Origin: Bacteroidales bacterium
GTDB lineage: Bacteria > Bacteroidota > Bacteroidia > Bacteroidales > UBA932
Length of the DNA: 64,000 bases
Direction of reading: 5' to 3'
Assembly: GCA_024695285.1 (NCBI GenBank)
Contig: JAILIM010000093.1
Coordinates: 3,049-67,048, forward strand
The position numbers were made by a program, and so were the translations under genes. The number at the start of each line of letters is the position of its first letter. Positions within the stretch are counted from its first letter, which is position 1. This document shows, one piece after another, positions 16,904-25,094 of this stretch. The notes beneath the pieces are model-generated. The model made no database searches, was not told the DNA's origin, and saw nothing but the letters and a program-made list of their open reading frames with translations.

Positions 16904-18079
16904 ATGAAGAAAGTATTCTATGCAGCCGTTGTCCTGCTTCTCGCCGTTTCATGCGCCCCGAAGCTCTACAACGTGACCAAGTCCTACGACGACAAGCATT
17001 TCGCCCAGCTCCAGGCTGTCATCGACAACCCCACGACCCCCAAGAGCACCAGCTACAGCTTCACCGAGGCCACCGATATCGGCCTTGTCGGCAAGATGTT
17101 CTACGACACCCCCAACCCCTACCACCGTATCGACACTGTCAAGTACAAGGGTATGACCAAGGGTGAGAACTTCCAGGCCCGCGTCCCTGCAGGTCTTGCC
17201 GTCGTCTTCAAGACCAATGCGACCTCGATCAGCGTCAAGACCGAGTGGGGCCAGCTCTACACCTCAGTTGCCACGATGCCTATAGCCTACCGCGGCTACG
17301 ACCTCTACATCAAGAACAAGAAGGGCGAGTGGCAGTGGGCTGCATCCGGCGCCACCAAGCCTGAAAAAGGAGGCGACAACCTCGTGCTGATCAAGGACAT
17401 GGCTCCCGGCGACAAGGAGTGCATCCTCTATCTCCCGAACTATTGCGAGATCCGTTCCTGCAAGATAGGCACGACCGTCGGTTCATACATCCAGAGGCTC
17501 GACGGCCAGTTCCGCAATAAGATCGTCTTCCACGGCTCCTCCTACACCCACGGCATCAGCACCAGCCGTCCCGGCATGAGCTATCCTATGCAGTTCATGC
17601 GCCACACCGGCCTGCAGGTGCTTGCCTTCGGTATGAGCGGCAACTGCAAAATGCAGCCGTATTTCGCCGCCGTGCTTGAGAATGTCGATGCCGACGCCTA
17701 TGTGTTCGACGCTTTCTCGAATCCCGACTACAAGATGATCAAGGAGCGTCTCCAGCCGTTCATCGACCGCATGATAGCCGCCCACCCGGGCAAGCCCCTC
17801 ATCTTCCAGCAGACCATCTACCGTGAGGCCCGCAACTTCTCCCTGACCTACAACGCAAAGGAGCAGGCCAAGCAGGATATGGCCAGCACGCTGTTCGACG
17901 AACTGCTCAAGGATCCCAAGTATGCCGACGTCTATTTCATCCAGACCGACGCCTGCGCGAAGGGCAGCCACGAGTACTCCGTGGACGGCACACATCCCGA
18001 CGACCACGGCTACTATCTCTGGAGCAAGTCCATCGAGAAGCCCATCCTGAGCATCCTTGCCAAGTATGGTATCAAGTAG
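16904..18079 (+). CDS. SGNH/GDSL-type hydrolase lipoprotein
   Basis: 391 residues. Lipoprotein signal MKKVFYAAVVLLLAVSC with Cys17. The N-terminal half is a beta-rich accessory domain common to two-domain SGNH esterases. The C-terminal half has the catalytic pattern: Ser in VFHGSSYTHG, the oxyanion Asn in MSGNC, and the Asp/His pair in DGTHPDDHG. Such enzymes deacetylate or de-esterify glycans or lipids; the substrate is unknown. The next gene starts inside its last 14 bases, so the two are probably translated together. Confidence 0.85.
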   Translation: MKKVFYAAVVLLLAVSCAPKLYNVTKSYDDKHFAQLQAVIDNPTTPKSTSYSFTEATDIGLVGKMFYDTPNPYHRIDTVKYKGMTKGENFQARVPAGLAVVFKTNATSISVKTEWGQLYTSVATMPIAYRGYDLYIKNKKGEWQWAASGATKPEKGGDNLVLIKDMAPGDKECILYLPNYCEIRSCKIGTTVGSYIQRLDGQFRNKIVFHGSSYTHGISTSRPGMSYPMQFMRHTGLQVLAFGMSGNCKMQPYFAAVLENVDADAYVFDAFSNPDYKMIKERLQPFIDRMIAAHPGKPLIFQQTIYREARNFSLTYNAKEQAKQDMASTLFDELLKDPKYADVYFIQTDACAKGSHEYSVDGTHPDDHGYYLWSKSIEKPILSILAKYGIK

Positions 18080-18809
18080 GGCTAAGTTATTGATACTGAT
18101 GCTGATTGCGGGAGCTGCGCTGCTTGCGTGCTCCCGCAATCATGCACCTGTGGTGGGCGTGAGCTGCTCCCGTAGCGGCTCCGGCAGCACTCTGCTCCCC
18201 ACCACCTACACGGATGCGGTATCGCGCGCCGGGGGAGTGCCGCTGGTGATTCCGACCGTCCACACCGATGAGGAGGCCCAGGCCGTCGTCGCCGCTTTGG
18301 ACGGCATTGTGTTCTCCGGCGGGGAGGATGTGGATCCGGCGTGGTACGGCGAGACAGTCTGGAATGAGACGGTGGAGGTGGATGCCGCAAGGGACACCAG
18401 CGACGTGCTCCTTGCCCGTGCCGCTCTCTCTGCCGGCAAGCCCATTCTGGCCATCTGTCGGGGCTCCCAACTGCTGAATGTAGTGCTGGGCGGCACCCTG
18501 TGGCAGGACCTTCCGTCCCAGAAGGGCGTCCGCCACAGCGACGTGGTGCATCCCATCGGGCTCCGGGAAGGGTGCGAGCTCGCCCGTATCTACGGCCCTG
18601 ACTCGTTGATTGTCAATTCGATGCACCATCAGGCCGTCAAGGACGAAGCCCCGGGTATCACGGTCACAGCCCGCGCTGCCGACGGCATCGTCGAGGCCTG
18701 GGAGACCGACCTGGTCTGGGCCGTGCAGTTCCATCCTGAAAAGATGCTCCGCGCCGGCGACTCCCGCTGGCTTGATCTCTTCCGCGCCTTCGTCGACCGC
18801 GCCCGCTAA
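18066..18809 (+). CDS. Gamma-glutamyl-GABA hydrolase-like class I amidotransferase, lipoprotein
   Basis: 247 residues of the peptidase C26 (PuuD) family. The nucleophile is the Cys of ILAICRGSQLLNV, with QFHPE supplying the His/Glu pair. Unusually for the family it has an export signal with lipobox (LLAC, Cys22), so it should act in the envelope on gamma-glutamyl compounds rather than on cytoplasmic putrescine intermediates. The ATG at 18066 was chosen over a TTG at 18057 because it opens the signal directly. It overlaps the SGNH gene by 14 bases. A strong hairpin follows 27 bases after the stop. Confidence 0.85.
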   Translation: MVSSRAKLLILMLIAGAALLACSRNHAPVVGVSCSRSGSGSTLLPTTYTDAVSRAGGVPLVIPTVHTDEEAQAVVAALDGIVFSGGEDVDPAWYGETVWNETVEVDAARDTSDVLLARAALSAGKPILAICRGSQLLNVVLGGTLWQDLPSQKGVRHSDVVHPIGLREGCELARIYGPDSLIVNSMHHQAVKDEAPGITVTARAADGIVEAWETDLVWAVQFHPEKMLRAGDSRWLDLFRAFVDRAR

Positions 18810-18836
18810 CCCCCTACCCCATAGCTACTTACGCAT

Positions 18837-18866
18837 TTTGCCTGCATCAAATAACGTGCAGGCAAA
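18837..18866 (+). terminator. Hairpin, likely terminator
   Basis: TTTGCCTGCA (18837-18846) pairs perfectly over ten bases with TGCAGGCAAA (18857-18866), with a ten-base loop. T-rich sequence follows (TGTTGTTAT). It lies downstream of the PuuD-like gene and upstream of the uvrA promoter. Confidence 0.65.
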
Positions 18867-18953
18867 TGTTGTTATATGCTGATAGTTAAGGTTTTGCGCG
18901 GCAGGTGGTACTTAAGTGATTCCGAGTGGTGAGGATAATTGAACACGTTTTTG

Positions 18954-18961
18954 TATCTTTG
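18954..18961 (+). promoter_or_regulatory. -7 box for uvrA
   Basis: TATCTTTG, 12 bases before the uvrA ATG, matches TAnnTTTG. No LexA-like dyad was recognised nearby. Confidence 0.7.
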
Positions 18962-18973
18962 CCAGACAATTCT

Positions 18974-21844
18974 ATGGCTGAAGAATTCATAAAGATACGG
19001 GGCGCAAGGGCCCACAACCTCCAAAACGTGGATGTCGATATTCCGCGCGGGAAGTACGTGGTTATCACGGGCCTGAGCGGAAGCGGCAAGAGTTCGCTGG
19101 CCTTCGACACCATATATGCCGAGGGGCAGCGCCGCTATATGAACACGCTCTCGCCATATGCAAAGCACTTCATGGGCATACTGGAAAAGCCCGACGTGGA
19201 AAGCATCGACGGCCTGAGCCCCATAATCGCCATTGAGCAGAAGACCACCAGCGCCAACCCGCGCTCCACGGTCGGCACCATCACGGAAATCTACGACTTC
19301 CTGCGACTTCTCTACGCCAAGGCCTCCACCGCCTACTCCCCGGTCAGCGGCAAGGAGATGGTGCGCTACACCGACTCGCAGATAGTCGACCTCATAATGA
19401 AAGAGTACGCCGGGCGAAAGTGCGTGCTGCTGGCGCCGCTGGTGCGTGGCCGCAAAGGCCACTACCGCGAGCTCTTCGAGCAGATGCGCCGCCGCGGCTA
19501 CTCCCAGATCCGTATTGACGGAGAGATATGCGAACTGGTGGAAACCGAGGCTGTGGACCGCTACAAGCCGCATTTCATTGAGCTTGTGGTGGACAAACTC
19601 AAGCCCGGCGAGGGTGATGAAGCGAGGGTGCGAAGGTCCGTGGCCGGCGCTATCGGCATAGGCAAGGGGTCCGTGGCGTTGCTCGACCCTTCCGACGGCT
19701 CGCTGCGGCATTTCTCCAAGCACCTTGTGGACCCGGAGTCCGGCATTTCCCTTCAGGAACCGGCGCCGCACACTTTCTCCTTCAATTCCCCCGAAGGCTA
19801 TTGCCCCTACTGCAAGGGCCTGGGGTCAGTGCCGGACGTGAGCCCGGAGGCAATTATTCCCAACCCGTCGCTGAGCGTGGCTGACGGGGGCATAGTGCCG
19901 CTGGGGAAGGTTCGCGACAACCGGAAGTTCGAAATCGTGCGTGCAATAGCGCGCAAGCACAATTTCTCCCTGTATGAACCTATCGCCGACCTGCCGCAGG
20001 AGTGCGTGACTATGCTGGTCTACGGCTCTGACGACCTCTACCGCATCGGCGAGGGAAACATGACCCAGATGGCCACCTGGGAAGGCGTGGTCGAGGACGT
20101 TGAGGACCGCATCGTCTGCCCCCAGTGCCACGGTACCCGCCTCAAGGAGGAGACGGATTGCTTCAGGATTGACGGGCGCACGATTTCGGAAGTGTCCACC
20201 TTGGAGATCTCCGAACTGCTCGCCTGGGTGCGTTCGCTGGACTGTAAGCTCACCGGACGCGGCAAGGCAGTGGCCAGGGACGTGCTCCGGGAGCTTGACG
20301 ACAGGCTGCAGTTCCTTGTGGATGTGGGACTTGAGTACCTTTCCCTGGACCGCGCAACCGCTTCACTTTCCGGCGGCGAGAGCCAGCGCATACGGCTCGC
20401 GACGCAGATAGGCTCCAAGTTGGTGGGTGTTGTCTACATTCTTGACGAGCCGTCCATCGGTCTCCATCAGCGGGACAACCGCAAGCTTATCGCTTCGCTG
20501 AAGAAGCTTCGCGACGAGGGGAATACCGTCATTGTGGTGGAGCACGACGAGGAGACTATGCGGAACGCCGACTGGCTGGTCGACGTCGGTCCCGGCGCTG
20601 GCGCCCTCGGCGGCAAGGTCTGCTATAGCGGTCCTGGTTTCACTGCGCCGGTATTTCCTCCGAGTGACTTCCGCTTCGCTCCATCCCTCCCATCTTCGAT
20701 GGGCCCCTCCCGTTCAAGTGGCCACGGGCGGCCACTGTCATCGGAGGAAACACCGGCATCCGTTCCACCAGGACCGCTGTCAGTAACGGAAGAATACCTT
20801 CTTGGGCGCCGACAGATAGAGGTGCCGAAGGAGCGGCGGAAGGGGAATGGGAAGGTGCTGACGCTTCGCGGAGCAAGCGGCAACAACCTGAAAAACATAG
20901 ACGTATCGTTCCCGCTGGGCTGCTTCATAGGGGTGGCAGGGGTCTCCGGAAGCGGCAAGAGTTCGCTTATCAACGAGACGCTGATGCCCATACTCAAAGG
21001 CCGATTCTATCATCTCAAGCAAAAGCCGCTGCCTTATTCGGGCATCGAGGGGATTGAGAACATAGATAAGGTCATAGAGATAGACCAGGCCCCTATCGGA
21101 CGCTCTCCGAGATCCAACCCTGCCACATTCACGGGCGTTTTCGACGATATCCGAAAACTGTTCGAGGAGACTAACGACGCCAAGGTGCGCGGCTTCAAGG
21201 CGGGGCGCTTTTCGTTCAACGTGGCCGGGGGCCGCTGCGAGGAGTGCAAGGGCGCCGGAATCAAGGTCGTGGAGATGAACTTCCTGCCGTCGGTGGCGGT
21301 GGTATGCGATGCCTGCAGGGGCCGCCGATACAAGGAGGACACCCTGGCCGTGCGGTATAAGGGCAAGAATATCAGCGAAGTGCTTGACATGCCGATCTCC
21401 GAGGCCTACGAGTTCTTCAAGAATCACCCGAAGATTGCACCGAAACTGAAGGCGCTCCTCGATGTGGGGCTCGGCTACATCCACCTTGGGCAGTCAAGCG
21501 TCACCCTGTCGGGCGGCGAGAGCCAGCGGATGAAGCTCGCGGCCGAGCTCTTCCGCCGCGCCACCGGCAATACCCTCTACATGCTCGACGAGCCGACTAC
21601 CGGCCTGCACTTCGAAGACATCAAAACCTTGCTTGACGTTCTCCAAAAGCTTGTTGATCAGGGGAATACCGTCATCATCATCGAGCACAATCCGGACATA
21701 CTGAAGAGTGTGGACTACATCTTTGACATGGGGCCCGAGGGCGGTCGCCGCGGCGGCCTCATCGTCGCCTCCGGCACCCCCGAACAGCTCGCCGCCAATC
21801 CTTCTTCCGTCACCGGTCCCTACCTCAAGGGCGCCCTTAAATAG
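18974..21844 (+). CDS. uvrA: Excinuclease ABC subunit A with an in-frame repeat insertion
   Basis: 956 residues. The damage-recognition ATPase of nucleotide excision repair. Two ABC modules: Walker A GLSGSGKSSLAFDT near residue 30 and GVSGSGKSSLINET near 655. Signatures LSGGESQRIRLA and LSGGESQRMKLA are present, and zinc-finger cysteines occur in CPYCKGLG, CPQCHGTR, CEECKGAG and CDACRGRR. DEPSIGLH and DEPTTGLH are the Walker B regions. The ATG at 18974 fits the promoter and the family start. Odd feature: residues about 559-594, between the first ABC module and the second Walker A, are encoded by a palindromic repeat (20648-20756) and look like Pro/Ser-rich filler. Confidence 0.95.
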   Translation: MAEEFIKIRGARAHNLQNVDVDIPRGKYVVITGLSGSGKSSLAFDTIYAEGQRRYMNTLSPYAKHFMGILEKPDVESIDGLSPIIAIEQKTTSANPRSTVGTITEIYDFLRLLYAKASTAYSPVSGKEMVRYTDSQIVDLIMKEYAGRKCVLLAPLVRGRKGHYRELFEQMRRRGYSQIRIDGEICELVETEAVDRYKPHFIELVVDKLKPGEGDEARVRRSVAGAIGIGKGSVALLDPSDGSLRHFSKHLVDPESGISLQEPAPHTFSFNSPEGYCPYCKGLGSVPDVSPEAIIPNPSLSVADGGIVPLGKVRDNRKFEIVRAIARKHNFSLYEPIADLPQECVTMLVYGSDDLYRIGEGNMTQMATWEGVVEDVEDRIVCPQCHGTRLKEETDCFRIDGRTISEVSTLEISELLAWVRSLDCKLTGRGKAVARDVLRELDDRLQFLVDVGLEYLSLDRATASLSGGESQRIRLATQIGSKLVGVVYILDEPSIGLHQRDNRKLIASLKKLRDEGNTVIVVEHDEETMRNADWLVDVGPGAGALGGKVCYSGPGFTAPVFPPSDFRFAPSLPSSMGPSRSSGHGRPLSSEETPASVPPGPLSVTEEYLLGRRQIEVPKERRKGNGKVLTLRGASGNNLKNIDVSFPLGCFIGVAGVSGSGKSSLINETLMPILKGRFYHLKQKPLPYSGIEGIENIDKVIEIDQAPIGRSPRSNPATFTGVFDDIRKLFEETNDAKVRGFKAGRFSFNVAGGRCEECKGAGIKVVEMNFLPSVAVVCDACRGRRYKEDTLAVRYKGKNISEVLDMPISEAYEFFKNHPKIAPKLKALLDVGLGYIHLGQSSVTLSGGESQRMKLAAELFRRATGNTLYMLDEPTTGLHFEDIKTLLDVLQKLVDQGNTVIIIEHNPDILKSVDYIFDMGPEGGRRGGLIVASGTPEQLAANPSSVTGPYLKGALK
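20648..20756. repeat. Repeat B copy 1, inside uvrA, with terminal inverted repeats
   Basis: CCGGTATTTCCTCCG (20648-20662) is matched in inverted orientation by CGGAGGAAACACCGG (20742-20756), 14 of 15 bases. The interior at 20700-20737 is the reverse complement of 21884-21921 with one mismatch over 38 bases. The element is about 109 bases and keeps the uvrA frame open. Confidence 0.88.
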
Positions 21845-21855
21845 CTGTTTTTGGC

Positions 21856-21992
21856 AGCCGGAGGAGTGGTTGCAACCTCAAACCAGTGGCCGCCCGTGGC
21901 TACTTGAACGGGAGGGGCCCACAAGCGTAGCGCAGTGGGAGGGACGAGCTGCGTAGCAGCGAAGGGTTTGAGGTGTAACTTCTCCTCCGGCT
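21856..21992. repeat. Repeat B copy 2, between uvrA and recO
   Basis: 137 bases. The ends are inverted repeats that share AGCCGGAGGAG at the tip and CCTCAAACC further in (left arm from 21856, right arm 21965-21992). The interior 21884-21921 matches the uvrA copy in opposite orientation. The right tip contains the recO stop codon. The element fills the whole gap between the convergent uvrA and recO genes and may also terminate both transcripts. Confidence 0.85.
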
Positions 21993-22641
21993 ATCTGTAC
22001 AAATCCCTTAGGACCTGGAGGGAGCGGATGTTGATCTGGGAGTCGGTGTGGTAGCCGATGTAGTCGAGGAGGAGGGAGGCGACGGCGTTGCGCTGGACGC
22101 CGTTCATGGGGATGAGCAGAGTTTCGGCGGGGGAGCTTGTCAGCAGCTGCTTTACGACTTGCAGCTGCTTGCCGGCGAAGGGCGCCAGGTCCTCGAAAGT
22201 AGGGGAGAAGCCGAGCGCGCCGGCGAACTCCAGAAGGAAACGCAGGTGGTAGTTGGAAAAGTCGCTCTCAAGGGCGTCCAGCGTCAGGATGCTGCGCCGG
22301 CACCACTCGAACAGGCCTTCCTCGTAAGTCCCGTCCCTGAGCGTACGGTAGAGCACTTCGCTCATGAAGAGCGTCATCGTGTTCTTCCGGATGTCGCCCC
22401 TGATGCCGCCGAGCGGCTCGCTGATGCTGAGCTCCCGCAGGCGCCACAGGTCGGACTTGCTGTTCTCCACAACTTCGCCGTCGATTATCGCCAGCGGCAT
22501 GAAAAGTGCCATCGGAGCCTTCCTGGACACGCTCGCGATGAAGCTGCGGCGGCCCCATTCCGGGCTCAGGGTGTGGACAACCAGCGACTTGTCACCGACT
22601 TTCGTGGTGGCGAGCAGGATGAACTCCGAGGCGTGGACCAT
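21991..22641 (-). CDS. recO: DNA repair protein RecO
   Basis: 216 residues. Loads RecA with RecR onto SSB-coated DNA in gap repair. The N-terminal OB-fold (ATTKVGDKSLVVHTLSPEWGRRSF) and the helical C-terminal domain (EWCRRSILTLDA..NYHLRFLLEFAGALGFSP) fit Bacteroidota RecO. The family zinc cysteines are absent, as is usual in this phylum. The end (RSLQVLRDLYR) aligns with the usual terminus, so the repeat B copy that supplies its stop codon does not seem to have truncated it. Last gene of a leftward operon, three bases after the nucleoside kinase. Confidence 0.88.
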   Translation of the reverse strand: MVHASEFILLATTKVGDKSLVVHTLSPEWGRRSFIASVSRKAPMALFMPLAIIDGEVVENSKSDLWRLRELSISEPLGGIRGDIRKNTMTLFMSEVLYRTLRDGTYEEGLFEWCRRSILTLDALESDFSNYHLRFLLEFAGALGFSPTFEDLAPFAGKQLQVVKQLLTSSPAETLLIPMNGVQRNAVASLLLDYIGYHTDSQINIRSLQVLRDLYR

Positions 22642-22644
22642 GGA

Positions 22645-23640
22645 CTACAGGGTCTGCCCTCCGATGAATTCACGCATGATGGAGGTGGGCGGTATTGCCG
22701 CTATCTCGTTGGGCTTCAAGGCGCTGCACCTGCGCAGGAACTCCAGGAGCTCGCTCGCCTTGGGATAGGCGGGAGACGACTCCGCAATGCCGTAGAGCAG
22801 CGGCTCGGCGTAGTATTTCAGCAGCGGCACGTCGTAGAGCGTGGAAGAATTGAACACCACGTCGGCGTTCTCCTCGAAGGGGAAGATGTTGAAGGTCTCG
22901 CCACGGCGCACGGAAGGCCAGCGGAGTATGTTGTCCTCGGGGCTGATGCCGCGCACGCGGTTGTCGCGCACGATGCGGCGGAGAAGGCGTTTGTCCGTGG
23001 TACTGTTGTGCACCTTTTCGCCGCCGGGAAGGGAAGAGAGGGCGGAGATGTAGATATGGAAAATCCTTTTCTGGTCCACGGCGTAGGTGAGTTCCGGATT
23101 CAGGGCGTGGATGCCTTCCATGAATAGTATGTCGTTCTTTTCCAGCTTCATGGCCCTGGCCGGATCGAGCACGGAACGGCCTTCCTTGAAGTCGAATTTT
23201 GGAATGATCACTTCCTTGCCTGCGAGCAGGTCGTTTAGGTTCTGGTTGAGGAGTTCGACGTTCATCGCGCCGAGGCACTCGAAATCGTATTCTCCGTTCT
23301 CGTCTTTCGGAGTCTCCTCGCGGGGGCGGAAATAGTTGTCCAGTTCGATGACCTTTGGGGAAAGCCCTATCACCTTGCACTGCTGGGCTATACGCAGCGA
23401 GCTGCTGGTCTTGCCGCTCGAGCTGGGTCCGGAAATCAGCACTATGTTCGAGCGCTTGCGGCGCCAGAAAATCTGGTCGGCGGCCTCGGCGTATTTGCGT
23501 TCCTGCCGGGCTTCGCATAGATTGATGAGGGAAATTGCTTCCCCCGAGTCCACTACTTCGTTGACTTTTTCGATGGTGTCGATGCCCACTGCAGAGCACC
23601 AGTCTTTGTATTCCTGCCTTGCGGCTTCAATCTTCGTCAT
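22645..23640 (-). CDS. Nucleoside (uridine-type) kinase without a TGS domain
   Basis: 331 residues. P-loop GPSSSGKTSSSLRI at about residue 70, ELDNYFRPREETP (the uridine kinase/phosphoribulokinase substrate region), then RRIVRDNRVRG and RWPSVRRGE. It matches the C-terminal part of the longer Bacteroidota nucleoside kinases that carry an N-terminal TGS/ThrRS-like region of about 220 residues. That region is missing, because the upstream metallo-hydrolase overlaps the start by 14 bases. The enzyme is predicted to phosphorylate a nucleoside; which one is unknown. Confidence 0.8.
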   Translation of the reverse strand: MTKIEAARQEYKDWCSAVGIDTIEKVNEVVDSGEAISLINLCEARQERKYAEAADQIFWRRKRSNIVLISGPSSSGKTSSSLRIAQQCKVIGLSPKVIELDNYFRPREETPKDENGEYDFECLGAMNVELLNQNLNDLLAGKEVIIPKFDFKEGRSVLDPARAMKLEKNDILFMEGIHALNPELTYAVDQKRIFHIYISALSSLPGGEKVHNSTTDKRLLRRIVRDNRVRGISPEDNILRWPSVRRGETFNIFPFEENADVVFNSSTLYDVPLLKYYAEPLLYGIAESSPAYPKASELLEFLRRCSALKPNEIAAIPPTSIMREFIGGQTL

Positions 23641-24310
23641 AAAGATTCTGGTTTAGTTCGGGAATTTCCTCCCTTTCGTTAAATGGCTCCAGGAACGGAT
23701 TTGTGGCGCGTTCGGTGCCTATCGTGCTGGGGCCGCCGTGCCCCGGATATATGGTGATGCCGCCGTCGAGCGCCATCAATTTGTTCATAATAGAGCGGAT
23801 TTCATCGTCGTATTCGCCCATGTACAGGTCGGAGCGGCCGATGGCTCCGGCGAACAGAGTGTCGCCGGAGAAAAGCACGTCTCCGATAAGGTAGCACACG
23901 CTGCCAGGGGAATGGCCGGGGGTGCTGATCACCCGGAAACTCAGCCCGGCGGCCTCGACAGTGGCGCCGTCACGTATGTCGGTGGTCGTGAATTCAGGGT
24001 CGGCGACGGGAAATCCCCACTTGGCGACACGCTGGAAATAGCCGATGACGGGGAGATCCTCGCGGGCCAAATAGACAGGCACGCCATAGCTCTTCTGCAT
24101 CCAGGCGGCGCCGAAAATGTGGTCGGCGTGGCCGTGGGTGAGGAGCACGGCCTCGGGCTTCAGGCCTTTCTCTCGGAAGCAGGAAGACAGCGCTTCACGC
24201 TCCTCTTCGTCGAGACATCCCGGGTCGATAACTACGCACCGGCCGCTTTCTCCCGCTACCACGAAAGTGTTCTCTCCGAGAGGATTGAATATGAAATGAA
24301 AAATCTCCAT
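23627..24310 (-). CDS. MBL-fold metallo-hydrolase, glyoxalase II-like
   Basis: 227 residues. The metallo-beta-lactamase motif is LTHGHADHIFG, with further metal ligands in STPGHSPGS, FSGDTLF and YPGHG. It belongs to the small hydroxyacylglutathione-hydrolase-like group, which acts on thioesters; the substrate is unknown. First gene of the operon with the nucleoside kinase and recO. A TATTTTTG box lies ten bases before the ATG. Confidence 0.88.
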   Translation of the reverse strand: MEIFHFIFNPLGENTFVVAGESGRCVVIDPGCLDEEEREALSSCFREKGLKPEAVLLTHGHADHIFGAAWMQKSYGVPVYLAREDLPVIGYFQRVAKWGFPVADPEFTTTDIRDGATVEAAGLSFRVISTPGHSPGSVCYLIGDVLFSGDTLFAGAIGRSDLYMGEYDDEIRSIMNKLMALDGGITIYPGHGGPSTIGTERATNPFLEPFNEREEIPELNQNLYDED

Positions 24311-24320
24311 ATATAATTGG

Positions 24321-24348
24321 CAAAAATACGAAATTCTATTTATTTTTG
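24321..24348. promoter_or_regulatory. Divergent -7 boxes
   Basis: TATTTTTG on the minus strand (24328-24321) serves the metallo-hydrolase operon. TATTTTTG on the plus strand (24341-24348) faces the first deoxynucleoside kinase, but a 68-base hairpin lies between it and that gene, so it would be in the transcript leader. Confidence 0.6.
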
Positions 24349-24358
24349 TAGTTATTCA

Positions 24359-24426
24359 GCCGGAAGTTTGCGGGTCCCGGACCCGTTCACCCTGTTTTAA
24401 GGGTCCGGGACCCGCAAACTTCCGGC
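24359..24426. repeat. Perfect 26 bp inverted repeat (hairpin element)
   Basis: Arms 24359-24384 and 24401-24426 are exact reverse complements over 26 bases, with a 16-base loop. Tips read GCCGGAAGTTTGCGGG and the inner parts are GGTCC-rich. It lies between divergent genes, so it is not a terminator for either. It ends 19 bases before the kinase ATG and would form a very stable structure in that leader. It could be a mobile palindromic unit or a regulatory RNA fold. Confidence 0.9.
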
Positions 24427-24445
24427 GTAAAGCAAACACAGTATC

Positions 24446-25060
24446 ATGCACATAGGAATCGCTGGAAATATCGGCTGCGGAAAAACTACCCTCACCAGGA
24501 TGCTCGCAGACCATTATGGATGGACACCGAAATACGAGGCAGTGACCTACAACCCCTATCTGGAAGACTACTACAAGGACATCCCACGCTGGTCCTACAA
24601 CCTGGAGACCTACTTCCTCGCCCAGCGCTTCAAGGATGTGCTGGAGATAGCCTCGTCCAAGGACGTGATCATCCAGGACCGCACGCTCCTGGAAGGCGTC
24701 CACATCTTCGTGGCCAACAACCGCGAACAGGGAAACCTATCGAAACGCGACTACGACACCTACATGCAGCTCTTCAACCTGATGATGTCCATGGTCAATC
24801 CGCCGGACCTTCTGATCTACCTGAAGGCCTCCGTGCCGCACCTCGTGTCCCAGATCCAGAAGCGCGGGCGCGGCTATGAACAGACCATAAGCCTGGAGTA
24901 TCTTTCCGGCCTGAACCGCCATTATGAAGAGTGGATATCCAGCTATCAGGGCAGGTTGCTGACCATAGACTCCGATTCCCTTGATTTTGAGCACAATCCG
25001 GAGGATTTTGCCTCGATAACCGACAAAATCGACGCCGAACTCTACGGCCTATTCAAATAA
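24446..25060 (+). CDS. Deoxynucleoside kinase, copy 1
   Basis: 204 residues of the dNK/thymidine-kinase-2-like family. P-loop GNIGCGKTT, the base-binding region RWSYNLETYFLAQRF, and IIQDRTLLEG with the catalytic Asp/Arg. Phosphorylates deoxyribonucleosides for salvage. It has a close paralogue 34 bases downstream, starting at 25095. In other bacteria such tandem pairs divide purine substrates (dAdo against dGuo/dCyd); which is which here cannot be read from sequence. Its leader contains the 26 bp hairpin. Confidence 0.9.
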   Translation: MHIGIAGNIGCGKTTLTRMLADHYGWTPKYEAVTYNPYLEDYYKDIPRWSYNLETYFLAQRFKDVLEIASSKDVIIQDRTLLEGVHIFVANNREQGNLSKRDYDTYMQLFNLMMSMVNPPDLLIYLKASVPHLVSQIQKRGRGYEQTISLEYLSGLNRHYEEWISSYQGRLLTIDSDSLDFEHNPEDFASITDKIDAELYGLFK

Positions 25061-25065
25061 ATATG

Positions 25066-25073
25066 TATCTTTG
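25066..25073 (+). promoter_or_regulatory. -7 box for deoxynucleoside kinase copy 2
   Basis: TATCTTTG, 21 bases before the ATG at 25095, gives the second kinase a promoter of its own. Confidence 0.6.
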
Positions 25074-25094
25074 TAGTTTGTAACACTTGATATT

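Noticed and set aside
21991..22641. RecO truncated by repeat B
   Set aside because: The final RSLQVLRDLYR corresponds to the normal family terminus, so the protein seems complete.
24359..24426. Intrinsic terminator
   Set aside because: Both flanking genes are transcribed away from it and no T-run follows on either strand.
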